This document shows positions 1-11,856 of a DNA stretch of 64,000 nucleotides, piece after piece. The number at the start of each line of letters is the position of its first letter. Position 1 is the stretch's first letter. The notes under the pieces are model-generated. The model was not told the DNA's origin. It saw only the letters and a list, made by a program, of their open reading frames with translations, and ran no database searches. The translations under genes and the position numbers were made by a program. This DNA comes from Alentia gelatinosa (lineage: Eukaryota > Annelida > Polychaeta > Phyllodocida > Polynoidae), in contig OX465587.1 in the NCBI GenBank assembly GCA_950022655.1, positions 33,669,716 to 33,733,715 on the forward strand. Direction: 5' to 3'.

Positions 1-298
1 GAGGAAACCTACTCAAGTTTAGGGTCAGAGTTCGTATCCCATCGAGTTTGAATCGCGTAGTATTTCACAAGGCGAATCCACGTGAATTACGTAGCGATTC
101 AAACAAGATTTGATCGAGCTCTGACCCTAAACTTGACTAGGATTCTGAATCTATCTCATCCTTAACATTGACTAATGGGCTAACATAATCCCCCATAATC
201 CCCCATTGGATATCTTTCCTAAATATCTCATTGGCATTGGATACGAGTTAACAATATCAAGTCTATGGAGAGAAAATAACAGGGGTGAGATAAAGGAT
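1..298 (+). mobile_element. Bipartite fold-back element, copy I1
   Basis: Bases 6-68 and 82-144 are the arms of an imperfect hairpin of about 60 bp each; the outer arm reads AAGTTTAGGGTCAGAG and its complement CTCTGACCCTAAACTT, and the loop is about 13 bp. It is followed by a module running to GGGGTGAGATAAA near 286-297. Close relatives lie at 27984-28276 (inverted) and 60974-61208. The 5' edge may be cut by the window start. No coding content. Confidence 0.75.
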
Positions 299-302
299 CG
301 TA

Positions 303-1020
303 TCACTCTACAGTAGCCACAGGAATGCCTGTAGGCATTATATATGCTCTGGTATTCCTAGGAATGCTTGGAAGCATTATGCTGCAGTATCCCCACTATT
401 GCCTGGAGGCATCATGCTGTGGTAGCCCTGGGGATGTCTGGAGCCATTATGACGTAGTGGGCCCAGGAATATCCGGAGGCATCATGCTGGGGGGGCCTGG
501 TGGATATGTGGAGTCATCATGCTGCAGTAGCCACTGTGTTAAAGTCATGAAGTGGTGATTGTAAAAATGGAGAATCTGCAGTACAACATCTCGTCCTGGG
601 AATAACTGGAAGCATCAGGTTGCAGTAGCCCCAGGAATGCCTGAATGCATAAAGCTGCATTAGTCCATGGAATGCCTGAAGACATTATGCTGTGGTAGCC
701 CCGGGAGTGCCTTGAAGTATCATGCTGCAGTTCCAACATAAATACCTGGAGGCATTAGCTGTGGTAGCCCCACAAATGCTTGGAAAATTCATACTGCAGA
801 AGCCCCACAATTGACTGGAGGTATCATGCTGTTGTACGCCTGACAATGTCTTTGGCCATTATGAAATAGTAGCCCCAGGAATGCCTTAAAACATTATGTG
901 AGGGCCCTAGGAATGCTTGGAAGCATTATGCTGCAGGACCCTTAGGAATCCCTGGAAGCATTATGCTGGGGTAGCCCTGGAAATGTCTCGAGCCATATGC
1001 TGCAGTGGCCACTGGTGTTA
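303..1020. repeat. Degenerate ~50-bp tandem repeat
   Basis: About 14 diverged units contain GCCCCAGGAATGCCTG followed by GAAGCATTATGCTGCAGTAG-like sequence, with many substitutions and small indels. The ORFs that cross it are short, and the repeat explains their composition. Confidence 0.8.
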
Positions 1021-1231
1021 GATGAAGGGTGATTGTAGAACTGGTGATTTGGCAGTCCAACAGCAGTGTTACATTGCATGATGGTGTCACTTCCAGAATA
1101 TGCTTGATGCAATTTCTTCGTCCATAAGAGCATCATGTTTTCCGACCTGAGCTGAAATCTCCATACTCTCTTCATTTTCAAAATGCATCATGCCGTAACG
1201 CCTGCCGCCATGCCGTAACTGCCGTAATGAT

Positions 1232-1345
1232 GCCGTAACTGTTTGCACACTTAATCAGACGTTATAGGGCACAGAGTGATTACTAGTTCTGCTATCATTC
1301 GCCAGTAAATTGTAATATAGGGCCACTGTAGTCAGGGGGCAACCA
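1232..1345. repeat. Dispersed repeat Q, copy 1
   Basis: The stretch with GCACAGAGTGATTACTAG, an ATTCGCCAGTAAATTG-like segment and CAGGGGGCAAC matches 47990-48075 (GCACAGAGTAATCGCTAG ... CAGGGGACAAC). Just upstream (1195-1245) are a few GCCGTAA repeats. The family is unknown. Confidence 0.5.
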
Positions 1346-1360
1346 CTTTTTTCAGCTTTT

Positions 1361-1920
1361 TTATTACCCACCCATTCCGGAGTCTCCATAGGAAATGTAT
1401 AGAGCATCTGGAATTAGCTACCCGGAGATTCTGATATGTCAGAATCTCCTGCAGGAGATTCCGGGAAAAAAGTCCCTGCTTAAATGAGGTCAATTCATAA
1501 TGTACTTCAAAATGAGTTTATCTAATGTTGATTCAATATTAATTTGTTATAATCAGTCACAATAATCTCGTTTATCATCAGAAATCACTGTCATAAAAAG
1601 ATTTGCACATAAAAACCCAGATGAATAGCGAACTATATAACAGGCGTAAGTATACACCGAATTACCACCATGCCTGACAGTGCTGTGGTGCTATGGCGTA
1701 ATCTGGAACTATATCTACTTTTTAGGCAATAGCCATATTATCTATCTTGTAGGAGGGTAATAAATACAATAACGACTGGTTTTGTTTACGAGTATCCGCA
1801 ATCTCCTCGCAGTTGACGACGTAATATCCTCGCTAATCGCTCGATATTACTACGCGTCAACTACTCGGAGATTACGGCCACTCATACACAAAACCAGTCA
1901 TTATGTGTATATAATCTATA
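1361..1920 (+). mobile_element. Bipartite fold-back element with TTATTACCC / GGGTAATAA module
   Basis: TTATTACCC at 1361-1369 is mirrored by GGGTAATAA at 1755-1763, bounding a ~400-bp module. A hairpin follows at about 1770-1912 with arms ACTGGTTTTGT / ACAAAACCAGT and an inner part with CCTCGCTAATCGCTCGATA at the centre. The module start (CTCCATAGGAAATGTATAG) recurs at 22863-22881. Confidence 0.7.
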
Positions 1921-1964
1921 TATAATATTGAGACGAGGCAAGAGTTCCTCCATGGGAAGCCCCC

Positions 1965-2110
1965 AATAATTATTTTGATAAAATCCTTTGACAATTGGTT
2001 CCGCCACCTGGTGTTTTGGAAGAGTCGGGGGCAAGATGGCCTCCTCAATAAGGCAGTAGCTATGTGCCCTATAGCAGGTTAACCTGCCCGCTTCATGGAA
2101 ACATCCCTCA
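1965..2110. repeat. Dispersed repeat N, copy 1
   Basis: It shares CCTGGTGTTTTG, GTCGGGGGCAAGATGGCC and a TGCCCTATA block with 48450-48600, and a shorter piece, inverted or rearranged, with 58845-58920. No terminal structure was seen. Confidence 0.6.
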
Positions 2111-2409
2111 AGTTTCACCTGTTTATAGGCTTGGACCGACTCACACCAACATCGAGCACTCTGAGGAGCTCTTTTTCCTGGCAGAAGGACATGTGTGGAG
2201 GGACTAGGGACTAACTACACCACTCCCCTAATCACAACTTGCCCCCCCCCCCTCACCATGCCTCATGCCTCAGGGCATTCCACAGATACAGATAGAGAGG
2301 TTTTATATGACACGTTATGTCGCCATAGATCAATATCTGGAAGGGTGGGCATATCGCGGCCTTGGGTGTTAGTAATTAGGTATATCTTCTTAAACCGTAC
2401 ATGAAATTG

Positions 2410-2560
2410 TTATAAAACCATGAGGGGTTGACGCATAGTAATACATGAGCGTGGGCACGTGTATTACGAACTCGACATTGAGTGGTTTACTGAGCTCCCT
2501 GTCCACAAATCTATCCTTTGTTGTATTTATTATCCATCTTCTTGAGTAACTTGAACTCAG
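2410..2560. mobile_element. Hairpin element, family S copy 1
   Basis: Imperfect hairpin 2412-2496: AAACCATGAGGGGTTGACG... pairs with ...GACATTGAGTGGTTTA, with GTAATACATGAGCGTGGGCA at the centre. The same arms recur at 9125-9215 and 33650-33745. It is followed by a TTTATTATCCATCTTCT segment, as in copy 2. Confidence 0.65.
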
Positions 2561-2744
2561 GGTGTATCATTCGGGATTAGTTTTTCTTAGCCATAGGTTA
2601 TTCAACAGCCCCCTGTTTGGTTTGATATACATGGACACAGATTCACTTATTCACATATTGAAAAAGGTTTTCCCTCCAGGAAGACAATGTTTAGAGTCAT
2701 GCCAGGCATAGATCTTCAGCCTGACAATACTAAAGAAGGAACCA

Positions 2745-3108
2745 ACAAGTAAAAGTTGTCGCTCTCCACGAGTTTGATGCGGAGTGATATGAACGAGGGG
2801 ACAGTCGAGTGAATATCACAGCATTCAAACGAGCTGGAGAACAGACACTTTAACCAAAACGAGTTGTTTTCTGTATTTATATCACCCCTGTACACACTAC
2901 AAGAATGGACAACACACAGGATATAGACAATGGAGAACGGACTGCTATACTCGTAGGGGCATTGAGAACAAATTCCCAATGTCAAGTCCATGGGACAAGA
3001 ATCCCATTTTTTCCCGCAACGCTCGGCGAAACCCGAACGGGGAAAAGATTGTCAACATGAGTTCCCAATGTTAAGCATATGGGAGAGAAATACCAGGGGT
3101 GAGATAAA
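2745..3108. mobile_element. Bipartite fold-back element, copy I2
   Basis: The hairpin at about 2750-2870 has CTCTCCACGAGTTTGATGCG against CATTCAAACGAGCTGGAGA. The adjoining module runs from TATATCACCCCTGTAC to ACCAGGGGTGAGATAAA (end 3108). The same family is at 36936-37196, 42728-43000, 56201-56488 and 60655-60926. Confidence 0.75.
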
Positions 3109-3401
3109 ACCCTCATCCACCCACCCTTAGCTGGGGCCCCTCCTTCACCCCCACTGGTGCATGATCCACTTCATAACCCCTTTGCCTATATATACGGCAT
3201 CTAGTCTACTGGGCCGGCGACCACCCACACGGCCCTACATTACCCCAGTGCCGGGGTGGCTCGGTTCAATGCCATCAACACCAATTGCACAAGCAGACTG
3301 ATTCTGTTGGCATGAATCAAATATATCTATTGTGACTGGCCTGAGTGTTGGGAGCGGAGTTACACGGTGGAGTTACTGACCACCAGTGAGTGACACTACT
3401 T

Positions 3402-4195
3402 TTATTTTATTACCCACCTAATACAAAGTGTCCATAGAAAACACACAGGGAGTGTGTATGGACATATCCGGCGCATACATTGATATATCCACCTAATACA
3501 AAGTGTCCATAGAAAACACACAGGGAGTGTGTATGGACATATCCGGCGCATACAGATATATCCAGCTAATACAAAGTGTCCACCTAATACAAAGTGTCCA
3601 TAGAAAACACACAGGGAGTGTTTATGGACATTTACTATATACCCATGCCGTATATACTGTAAATACGCACAGTTTCACTATATAACGTAAAAATACTGTA
3701 CGGAACACTGTTCCATACGGGAAAATACAGAACACTTGTTCCATATTTGTAGACTAAAATATTAGTTCTTAGGCCAAATGAATTTTTTTTCTAAATACGG
3801 GTATATAGTAAATATATATCGTCCAACCATGCTTGTACAAGCCACCTAATACAAAGTGTCCATAGAAAACACATCGGCATTGTGTATGAACATACCCATA
3901 GCATACAGATATGTTGTATGCTGCGGGTGGCGCATAGGGAAAAATAGTGCATAGGGAAAAATAGTGCATAACAAAAACGAACTGTCATTGACTTGCCACT
4001 TGTCCAGTAAGGGTGGATAAAAAATACAATATAGACAGATTTCAGATAAAAGCGGATGTATACTCCTCGGATGTATACTCCTCGGAGATAACATAGCATA
4101 GGCTCGGATATCACTGCGCGTCAACTCCTCGGAGCATACGGCCGCTTGTATCTGAAACCAGTCAATATTGTTTATATCCACCCATTACAAAGTCT
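3402..4195 (-). mobile_element. Bipartite fold-back element, family G copy 1 (interrupted)
   Basis: Relative to copy 50106-50592 this is inverted. Three ~75-bp tandem units (3415-3640) contain CCACCTAATACAAAGTGTCC and ACACAGGGAGTGTGTATGG. A ~200-bp AT-rich interruption follows, then another unit (3842) and the hairpin part (4040-4180) with CAACTCCTCGGAGCATACGG. The hairpin arm is damaged by a short direct duplication of GGATGTATACTCCTC. Confidence 0.75.
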
Positions 4196-4784
4196 CCATT
4201 GAATATGTATGGGGGCCACAGTAAACCACTACCCTTTGTTTCTATGTTGTTATAAACCATAACTATTGATAACGCATTTGAAGCCCATTGATTACGGGCC
4301 ACAAAGCCATTGATTACGGAAACATAGTTGGAGTCCCTACTAATAGACCCAAAGTTCCTACTGATAGACCCAATAACATGGGAATTTCTGGGTTTAATTC
4401 ATTCAATAAGGTGGATAAGAGGTATTCAGGTTTAATATTGATTATACTTACTTCTTAGGGCTCTAATCTTGCTCATACTATATGAGGCTCATAAAGAAAC
4501 AATACAAATTACGATCCACTTGGTTTACACTACTATTCTCACATAAGCATGTAAACAGCAATTGTTGGTGATATAGAAGCTGCTATGAGAAAGCTACAAA
4601 CTTCGCAAGTCTCTTCTCACAGTCTCCTGGGTTTCTAATGATGCCTGACGAAATTAGCGATCAAACTGTATCAACATTTTGTTTCTATCTTTTTTAGTTA
4701 AAAGGTTACCCAAACAATTGGAAACCATATTTGCAGTTTACTGAGAAGATGTGCATGGCTATCTGTGCTTGTGTTGATTCCCGA
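4196..4784. other. Unassigned spacer
   Basis: AT-rich unique-looking sequence. There is a short direct repeat of the CATTGATTACGG type (about 4287-4320) and a doubled ACTAATAGACCCA-like motif. No convincing exon was seen. Confidence 0.4.
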
Positions 4785-5020
4785 TTCTCTTCACTATCTG
4801 TGTGCTATTCACTGTGATATTGAGAACAGAGCAGGGAGCCAGTGTCTCAGTGTCTTAGAGGCCATGACCGATCACTCCCGACCGAAATTTCTCATTGACC
4901 CACTGATGCTTCATTTATTTGGTTACAGAAAACTATCCATGGACTGAATACATGCTCATTCATCAATGATGAACATACTATTTGCTCCTAGTTGTTTAAT
5001 GTTAGATCGAGCACTTGCGG
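4785..5020 (+). repeat. Dispersed repeat H, copy 1
   Basis: It carries the family signature blocks in order: TTCACTATCTGTGTGCTATT, GAGCAGGGAGCCAGTGTC, GACCCACTGATGCTT, CAGAAAACTATCCAT, CATTCATCAATGATGAACAT and CTATTTGCTCCTAG. Other copies are at 26862-27270 (-), 41634-41860, 57603-57983 (-) and tandemly at 62391-63912. No long ORF. Confidence 0.75.
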
Positions 5021-5134
5021 TCTTCAGGATATTACCATTATTCAACTAACAGATGTAATCAAATTTAGAATTAAAATTAGAAAAGAGTATGAAAACCCAA
5101 ATGATTTGTACCTGTACATGGGAAATTCATAATA

Positions 5135-5255
5135 ATACTAGTAACAATATTAATAATAATAATGATAATAATAGTAGCAGTAATGATAATAATAATGACG
5201 ATAATAATAATGATAATAATAATAATGATAATAATAATGATAATAATAAAAATGA
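5135..5255. repeat. AAT/GATAAT microsatellite
   Basis: Trinucleotide-rich tract of AATAATAATGATAAT type. The predicted Asn-rich (+) and Leu/Ser-rich (-) peptides are only translations of the repeat. Confidence 0.9.
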
Positions 5256-5436
5256 TACAGAGCGATGCTCGTATTCAACTCTTTTGATGCAAAGATTCAA
5301 AAGTTTCCAGGGATTTGACACCCTGAGTCGCCGGCAGGGATTCCAGTAAATCCGATACCCTAACGGTAACCCTAACCCTTCCCGAAAGCGATAGCGAATT
5401 CACCGTTTACCGCCAGCAGGAACGTTGCCCCTGAAC

Positions 5437-5451
5437 TCCACCAGGGGGCAT
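5437..5451 (+). promoter_or_regulatory. CTCF-like motif
   Basis: CCACCAGGGGGCA is a close match to the core of the animal CTCF consensus. Occupancy is unknown. Confidence 0.45.
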
Positions 5452-5461
5452 GTGTCTAAAA

Positions 5462-6765
5462 GACAGTTTCCACTTGCCGATTATTGTGCTCCGATCTGCA
5501 GTCAGGAACCACTGACGCAAGATGAGTGGAAACGGCCCGGCATTTGAAATGGTTTTTTTTGGTGTTTTTTTTTTGTTTATCCCTATCAGTTCTACTACGA
5601 TGAGTAGTTCTTCCACTGATAGTGTCGGTGACCGACTAATTTGCCGAAGATTACGCAATAACATCACCATCGACAGAATCGGTCGAGGCTCAAACTGCAA
5701 GCCTGAAAATTCCATCCGTATGTGCATGTGAGATTGAAAACACACTGTCCACTGCACCCTGACCAATTTTGTGTCCCCGACGTTGGTTTGGTGACCAATG
5801 CCAACAGATTTTTAGGGTCCATTGGTGCCATTTTTGTCGGACAATGGAAACAAGGTTCATAATCCATTTTCCATTGGCCGACGAAAACTGCACTGATTAT
5901 TTGAGTTCCCCTAAAACTCTGTTTGTAGTACCAGCGACTGCACGTCGGTATCAAATAGTCGGTGAGTTTTTTTTTGTTTTTTTTTAATCTATCATATATA
6001 ATTCACCTGGAAAGTTGACCACGTTTCTACGATTAGCAGGAACAATCCTGTTCTGAAAAGTTTGAAACACATGGAAAGTAGGTTGTTTTCTAGTTTGCAG
6101 TGTGGCCCTTGTATCTCCTGCATTTTACAGGTTCATACCGATTGTATTTTCCTGATAAAGCCCAGAGGATCCCTGATGAAATCGTTTTGAAGGCTTTTAC
6201 ATTGTCAGTCATTGACTAAATCAGGGGTGGTGGGCTTACTGCGTAATCCTCACCAAATCAATCAGTGAGCATTCAAATACCAGGCTGTTTCCATTCACCG
6301 ATCTGGCATCGGTGTACCAATACAATCAATCAATGGTTCCTCACTGGATTGGTGCCATATTCGTCGGCCAATGAATGGCTATAAGCATGTTTCCATTAGC
6401 CGACGAATATAGCACCGACTTTTTGAGTTATCCTAAAAGTCTGTCGGTGGTCGGTGAGGGTGCATTGGTTGTTTCTAACGTAATTTCCTTGTCCATACCA
6501 ATTTAATTGATGGGGATGGCCATATCAAAGTGGGCGACCATATCAAAGTGGGCGACCATATCAAAGTGGGCGACCATATCAAAGTGGGCGACCATATCAA
6601 AGTGGGCGACCATATCAAAGTGGGCGACCATATCAAAGTCGGCGACCATATCAAAGTCGGTGGCCATATCAAAAGGCAGGTCGTTTCGATTCACCGATGT
6701 TGTGTCAGTGGTTCCCGACTGCAGATCGGTGCGGAATAATCGGTCAATGAAAACGGGCTTTTTCA
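5462..6765. mobile_element. MITE-like element F with ~75-bp inverted ends
   Basis: The reverse complement of 5465-5545 aligns with 6678-6760. Shared blocks are GTCAGTGGTTCC, GACTGCAGATCGG and AATAATCGG, with flanking TTTCCA-type ends. Inside are two homologous segments (about 5810-5945 and 6345-6460) sharing TTTCCATTRGCCGACGAA and TTTGAGTT, so the element may be two nested or tandem copies. An 18-bp minisatellite sits near its right end. Confidence 0.6.
6526..6675. repeat. 18-bp minisatellite
   Basis: About 8 near-identical units of CATATCAAAGTGGGCGAC; the last two carry GTCGG instead of GTGGG. All frames stay open because 18 is a multiple of three, which accounts for the peptide repeats on both strands. 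Confidence 0.95.
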
Positions 6766-6770
6766 CGTAC

Positions 6771-7836
6771 ACACAGTAAAATCTCATTCAAGTCTACTGT
6801 CATTCTTGGTAGCCCACAGCCTCCACAACATTGCTTTTGACAATTTACAGGACAAAATGAAAGACAGCGATGATAACAGGGTAATGGCGTTCTCTCTGAA
6901 ACTGACGGAAACTGGAATATCAAGGAGGGGGGGGGGGGTATTATCGTAAATAATTACAGTGGGTACCAAAACGTTTTCTAAGAATTGTGTGCATTATACT
7001 GCATGTAATAAAACATACATTACTCACACTCTGTGACTAGAGAAGGTCACTGGGCATCTAGGCCACAGAAACAGTGAAAACACATGTTTAACGAGAGGAC
7101 CTCTTAACCCTTTTGCTACGCTATGATGCCTGAAAGCACCATTTCCGAAATTTTAGTAATTGCAATTTTTTAATGAAATAAAGGAATGTTTCGGCAATAT
7201 TTCTCCAACTTGGGTGAAACTATATTGTTGTTGATGTTATCACTATAATGTAAAATCCTGATTATTTTCGATTACTATGGAGTTGGGGTGCTGGGTATTC
7301 TGAAAAGCACAAGCACAATTTTACCAACACTGGAGGCACCGTGCCCTCTAAGTGAACGAAAAAAATACACACACTTAAAATGATACTACTTCGGCGTAAT
7401 TCAACATGTGTATTTGGTATTAGCGAAAGTGTTAGGAATCTGTGATCCAGAGTAAGACCAAAAACCGAAACATATGTACCATATATGAATTACCCAAAAA
7501 TGTTCAACCCATAAAGACATAAAGACGACCCAAAGAGTCTCCAATGTTATAAAGTAGGGAACCATGGGAATGTGGTTGTTGGACCTGAGAAAAGGTCAAA
7601 CCCGAAACATATCTAGTGAAAGACCACCCACTGTAAAGTGAATGGTTGTCAATAGATAAAATAGATAAAAATACGTGAGAAGAGCAGGCAGAGAGAGATC
7701 AGGGGGTGTTCCACTGGGTTGACTGCACGTCCCGCCGTATGTCAGGTGGATATATAGTGATCGGTGCAGTGGAGTAGACAAATCACTCGTCAGTGGTGAC
7801 TGTACGACGTTGTACATAACGGGCAAAGGCCCATAA
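6771..7836. other. Unassigned spacer
   Basis: Mixed AT-rich sequence with a G-run near 6927-6938. A short direct repeat contains CCGAAACATAT (7466 and 7602). No exon or inverted-repeat element was recognised. Confidence 0.4.
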
Positions 7837-8093
7837 AGCCTTAAGTCTATTACATACCAACCGATTTGGGGTTGAACAATTAGTTCTCAAATCGTAAAGT
7901 AGTCGGTGAACATGTTGCAGGCAAATTATGTAGTATTTCCAATGTTCCGTTGTCACCAACTTGATTTATCAACATGTTGATCTACTGACTAGGGCCAACT
8001 CCGTTAGGATGCCTCGCCTGAGACAAAGTACCGTTCCTTTGTCCCCAACAAAGGTACATCAATGTTCCGGAAATTGTAGATGTGCATTGGACA
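7837..8093. mobile_element. MITE family E, copy 2
   Basis: It is flanked by TAA on both sides (7834-7836 and 8094-8096). Internal blocks CAAATCGTAAAGTAGTCGGT, CAGGCAAATTATGTA, CCGTTAGGATGCCT and AAAGGTACATCAATGTTCCG match copy 1 at 22537-22843. TIRs are short and diverged. Confidence 0.75.
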
Positions 8094-8135
8094 TAATGAA
8101 ATAGCTTTTGTTGTCTGCCTGCAACCGTCACCCGC

Positions 8136-8262
8136 ACGGCCGACGTGCGACCGACGTGCGACCGCCGTGCGACCGCCGTGCGACCGCCGTGCGACCGCCG
8201 TGCGACCGCCGTGCGACCGCCGTGCGACCGCCGTGCGACCGCCGTGCGACCGCCTTGCGACG
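8136..8262. repeat. 11-bp GC-rich minisatellite
   Basis: About ten copies of CGACCGCCGTG, the first two reading CGACGTG. It generates an apparent Arg/Ala/Thr/Val/Pro repeat peptide of 123 residues on the + strand, which I do not take as a gene. Confidence 0.9.
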
Positions 8263-9119
8263 TCGGCCGTGGAACTCGCCTGTGAGTTTATACGCTATAA
8301 GTTTGTTTGGCAGAAGCCCGACGGCATCGGATTCAGGTCCCGCCTAATGGAAGACCCCCTTAAGCAGAGGGAAACTCCTAAATCGAGTTCTACAGACGGT
8401 AGACGTGGAGACTCTGATGAATTAGGACCTGCACCGCGTGTGTCTGAATAAATACTCGCCGAGAGGTAACCAGGACGCACTCTCCAAGCACATACCGGGA
8501 CTCAGCGTCCCTCGTCTCGTGTGGAGCCTGTGTTTGGAGATTGTGTGTGGACATTGTGATATCGACCCCCTTCCTGCCTTTCTGTTCTTGTCCCCATTCA
8601 TGTCTACGTAGCCCTCCAAAACACATCCACTACATAAATCTCTACACACATCTATATCCACTAGGTGTAATCTACACTTGCTCAAGTCTTTGATTATGAA
8701 CATTCATTAAATGATTTAAGAAAATCGGAATACAATTCATTATAGCATGTGTCCTTCTCTGACTGGCCCATGAATCAAAGACTTGTCCACTCTGACCAGA
8801 ATCTGCTGTTTATGACCCCAAGCCACTCTGTAACCCTATACCTCCCCTCCCCCTCCCCTCCTCCAGTTCCCTGGCTGCCTGTGTTGTCATAGCAATATAT
8901 TTCGCCTATTCCTGACTATGTCTCGATTGAGATCAAAGAGAGAGGGTATCAATCTCCCAGCAGATATCCTGACCAGTAGCCAGACCTCTGCTTGGGGAGT
9001 GTGGTGCAAAACCGCGCCAGTCTACACGGCCGATTACGGATGAGACCAGTCCCTGTGTCACTCAGAAGGGGTGGAGGGGTAGGATACAGGGACTGAGGCC
9101 AGTCTAGGTGTAATTCTAC
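8263..9119. other. Unassigned spacer
   Basis: Moderately GC-rich sequence without recognisable coding homology. A CCCCTCCCCT tract is near 8843-8863, and CTTAAGCAGAGGGAAACTCC (8359) resembles the CCTTAAGC-type sequence seen at 44.1-44.6 kb. Confidence 0.4.
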
Positions 9120-9255
9120 ATGGCACATCAACTATGCCGTAAACCACAAGAGGTTGCCCCGTAGTAATACACGAGCGTTAACGTGTGTGTTACGACGTCA
9201 TCCTCGACTGATCTGTCCACAGAAGCAACATTTATCGTATTTATAATCCATCTTC
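9120..9255. mobile_element. Hairpin element, family S copy 2
   Basis: GTAAACCACAAGAGGTTG... with GTAATACACGAGCGTTAACG at the centre, followed by TGTTACGACGTCATC and a TTATAATCCATCTTCTCG tail. It matches 2410-2560 and 33640-33760. Confidence 0.6.
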
Positions 9256-10510
9256 TCGTATGAACTGCCGTATTAAAGGATATATCAATGAGAACTATTT
9301 TTCTGCTCTATAGCACAAAGGGACTATTTTTCCGTATACAATATCAAGCACCAGTGGGTCAATGGCCTTAAGTCACACCTGTCCTGCACTTTGCAAGTCC
9401 GTCACCAGCTACCCCGTCCCCTCCTCCTCACCCGCGGGTGGGGGGTACTGGAGTAGCACCATTAAGTACAAAAGATGGAGATTTCGAGATCTGCCGTCGT
9501 AACCAATGAAGGCAGAAATCGTATTGAAAAGTGTTCTAGACGTTGGACTTGGCTTAACCACTCTCTGGCTAAAGTGAAAGTAGGAGCGGGCGACAGCTTT
9601 GCTTGGAGAACATTCACTAGCTATTTTTACTCATAATAGGAGAATTTAGAAACGGGCAGAAATATGGATAGAATACTGTCGATGTCAAGAAAGAAAATAT
9701 ACGTATTCGGTGGGGGACGTGTTCGCAAATGACTGACACAAACTTGTAGACACACTCTGTTCAAGTTGAATTCAATAAAGATTCACAGATTTCTCTAAAA
9801 CTGAATTTTAGCCAGACTATTCAGATATTAAGAAAAACAGATTCCCATGGGGCATCTACATGAAGCCACAAACTGGGACACGTACGGTAATAAAGTAAAT
9901 ATTCAGTAAAGGTAGTGATTTGCTTCCCTTACACGTGATTCCCGAGAGTAGTCGAACCACTAGAGGGCGCGTCGGAACCTGCCACTTCCGGCGCACAAAA
10001 AGCCGTGCAAACTGCATCTTGTCAGGTGCCGCGAGTCGACCAAGTTCTTCACAAATTAACGCCATTCTTGCAGTCTGTCAAGATATGAGGCAAATATTTT
10101 TGTATTTAATGGAATTATTTATTTTAGCAGTTTGAACCGAGCTCAAGCCCCGAGGGTTTTCTGTGACAGTTCGTCTCCTATTTCTGAGATTTGAAAAAAA
10201 AAACCATGTAACATTAACTTGCACCTTTTTCTCGGTTTGTTGCGTTAATAGATAAAGATAAAGATGAAGCCTGGCGGCATTTATTGTGAATTTATTGTGA
10301 ATTTATTGTGAATTAATAATACACCATAAAACACGAAAAATGTGAGTCTGTGTTTGTTTGTGTAGTTTCACATTTCGATAGACTAGTTACGTCCTTTTGA
10401 GACCGACTCAACATGTGAGTCATTGGGAAATATAACCAATACAAATATGTAGAAAAATATATGATAATAATAATGAAACGTTAGTGGCCATTCCTCTATG
10501 CCTCATATGC
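9256..10510. other. Unassigned spacer with one CTCF-like site
   Basis: No exon recognised. Around 9940-10070 the sequence is briefly more GC-rich, with a CTCF-like core and CACTTCCGGCGC (ETS-like). GAATTTATTGT is repeated three times at about 10287-10313. Confidence 0.4.
9956..9970 (+). promoter_or_regulatory. CTCF-like motif
   Basis: ACCACTAGAGGGCGC matches the animal CTCF core very well. An ETS-like ACTTCCGG lies ~15 bp downstream. Confidence 0.5.
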
Positions 10511-10514
10511 ATGT

Positions 10515-11225
10515 AAAGTCTAACAGGGCGCTGGGTAGTTCAGTGGGTAGCCCTTACAGTGGTGGCTTCTTACACCAGAATGCCCCCATTTCACAGGGTA
10601 GCCACCTACACAGGGTCGCTCCTTGCATGAGGTAGCCCCCTTACATGGGGGGTCCACCTTACATAGGGTGACCCCTACACAGGGTGGTTCCTTACATGGG
10701 GTAGCCCCCTTACACAGTGTGTCTCCTAATATGGGGTGTCCCCCTTGCATGGGGTTTGCACCCTTACACGGGGTTGGACTCTTATACGGGGTGGCCCTTT
10801 ACATGGGATGGCCCGCTTACATGGGGCTCCCCTTACATGGAATGTCCTCATACATGACGTGTCTCCTAACAGAGGGTGTCTCCTTACACCGGGTGTCCCC
10901 ATACACAGGATTTCCCCTTTACATGGGTTATCCCCATTACACGGTGTGGCCTCTTACATGGAGTGTCCCCCTTACACGGAGTGTCCGCTTTACATGAGGT
11001 GTCCCCCTTACACGGAGTGTCCCCTTTACACGGGGTTTCCCCCTTACACAGATTGTACCCCTTACATGTAGTGTCCCCCTTGCAAGGGGTTGGCCCTCTT
11101 ACACAGGTTGTACCGCTTACACAGGATGTCCCCCTGACGTGGGTTGACCCCTTACACGGGGTTGCCCTTCCATGGAGTAGCTCCCTTACATGGTGTGCCC
11201 ACTTCCACGGTGTGCCTCTAGGAGA
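10515..11225. repeat. Degenerate ~18-20-bp tandem array (CCCTTACACGGGGTGTC)
   Basis: About 35 units of CCCTTACAYGGGGTGTCC type with frequent substitutions. The overlapping ORFs of 76-136 aa on both strands show the same Gly/Leu/His or Cys/Lys periodicity and are repeat shadows. Related short copies are at 37565-37612 and 44095-44575. Confidence 0.85.
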
Positions 11226-11534
11226 ATATGATATGCCAGGTCGTAAAATACCACCAATCAAACAGCAACATATAAAGTGGATCTAAAGTCCATCTGTGCT
11301 GTTTCTCAACTAAACAGAATAAAAATGATAGGAATTTCCGTAGAATATGCTCGCATGTGGACCATAACGCTGAACCCCATTCCTCGGTCTGATAAAGATA
11401 ATTCACCTGCTCAATTCAGGGCCCTGAACTCAATCAAGCGGCTGTTTCACTCAGAATGCAGTAAACTTTCCATATTTCGCAGCTCATGAGGCTCGCCTTT
11501 GATTTACATTTCTCCGGCTCCTGATTCACTGTGC
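11226..11534. other. Unassigned spacer
   Basis: No recognisable coding or repeat content. Confidence 0.35.
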
Positions 11535-11765
11535 ACAGAATTCTTAACAAACTAGGCTTAGAGCCTGGAGAATCCACTGGCATACAGTTTTCCCGCTGGG
11601 TGGCATCATTGAGATTATAGGAATCTTTGGTTTGCATTGGTATACGTCTTTAGCATTGGAGACAAGCCAGTGGATTCTCAAGGCTCTAAGCCTATTTCGA
11701 TAAGAATTCTTCTCCATAGAGCATAGTGAGAGTACAGAATACGACTTAGAGAGTGTGAGATCTTA
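11535..11765. mobile_element. Fold-back element family J, copy 1
   Basis: The inverted arms CTTAGAGCCTGGAGAATCCA (11568) and GGATTCTCAAGGCTCTAAG (11672) are bounded by AGAATTCTTAACAA / AAGAATTCTTCT. It ends with CTTAGAGAGTGTGAGATC. The matching element at 43606-43850 keeps both CACACTCTCTAAGTGG and CCACTTAGAGAGTGTG ends. Confidence 0.7.
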
Positions 11766-11856
11766 TGAGAGGGGTGCCTCTGAACCCCCACGTTGCAGCA
11801 GGAGGCACCCGCCTGACCAGAATCCCAGCTCATAAATACACAATATTCACTGGTTT

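Noticed and set aside
5089..5349. Asn-rich protein
   Set aside because: Trinucleotide microsatellite in translation.
8080..8451. 123-residue Arg-rich frame
   Set aside because: The core is the 11-bp GC-rich minisatellite; the flanks do not resemble a protein.
10520..10560. tRNA-like A box (GGGTAGTTCAGTGGGTAG)
   Set aside because: No B box or cloverleaf follows; the sequence runs into the tandem array.
10623..11286. Overlapping 111-136-residue frames on both strands
   Set aside because: Shadows of the ~18-20-bp TTACA-rich tandem array.
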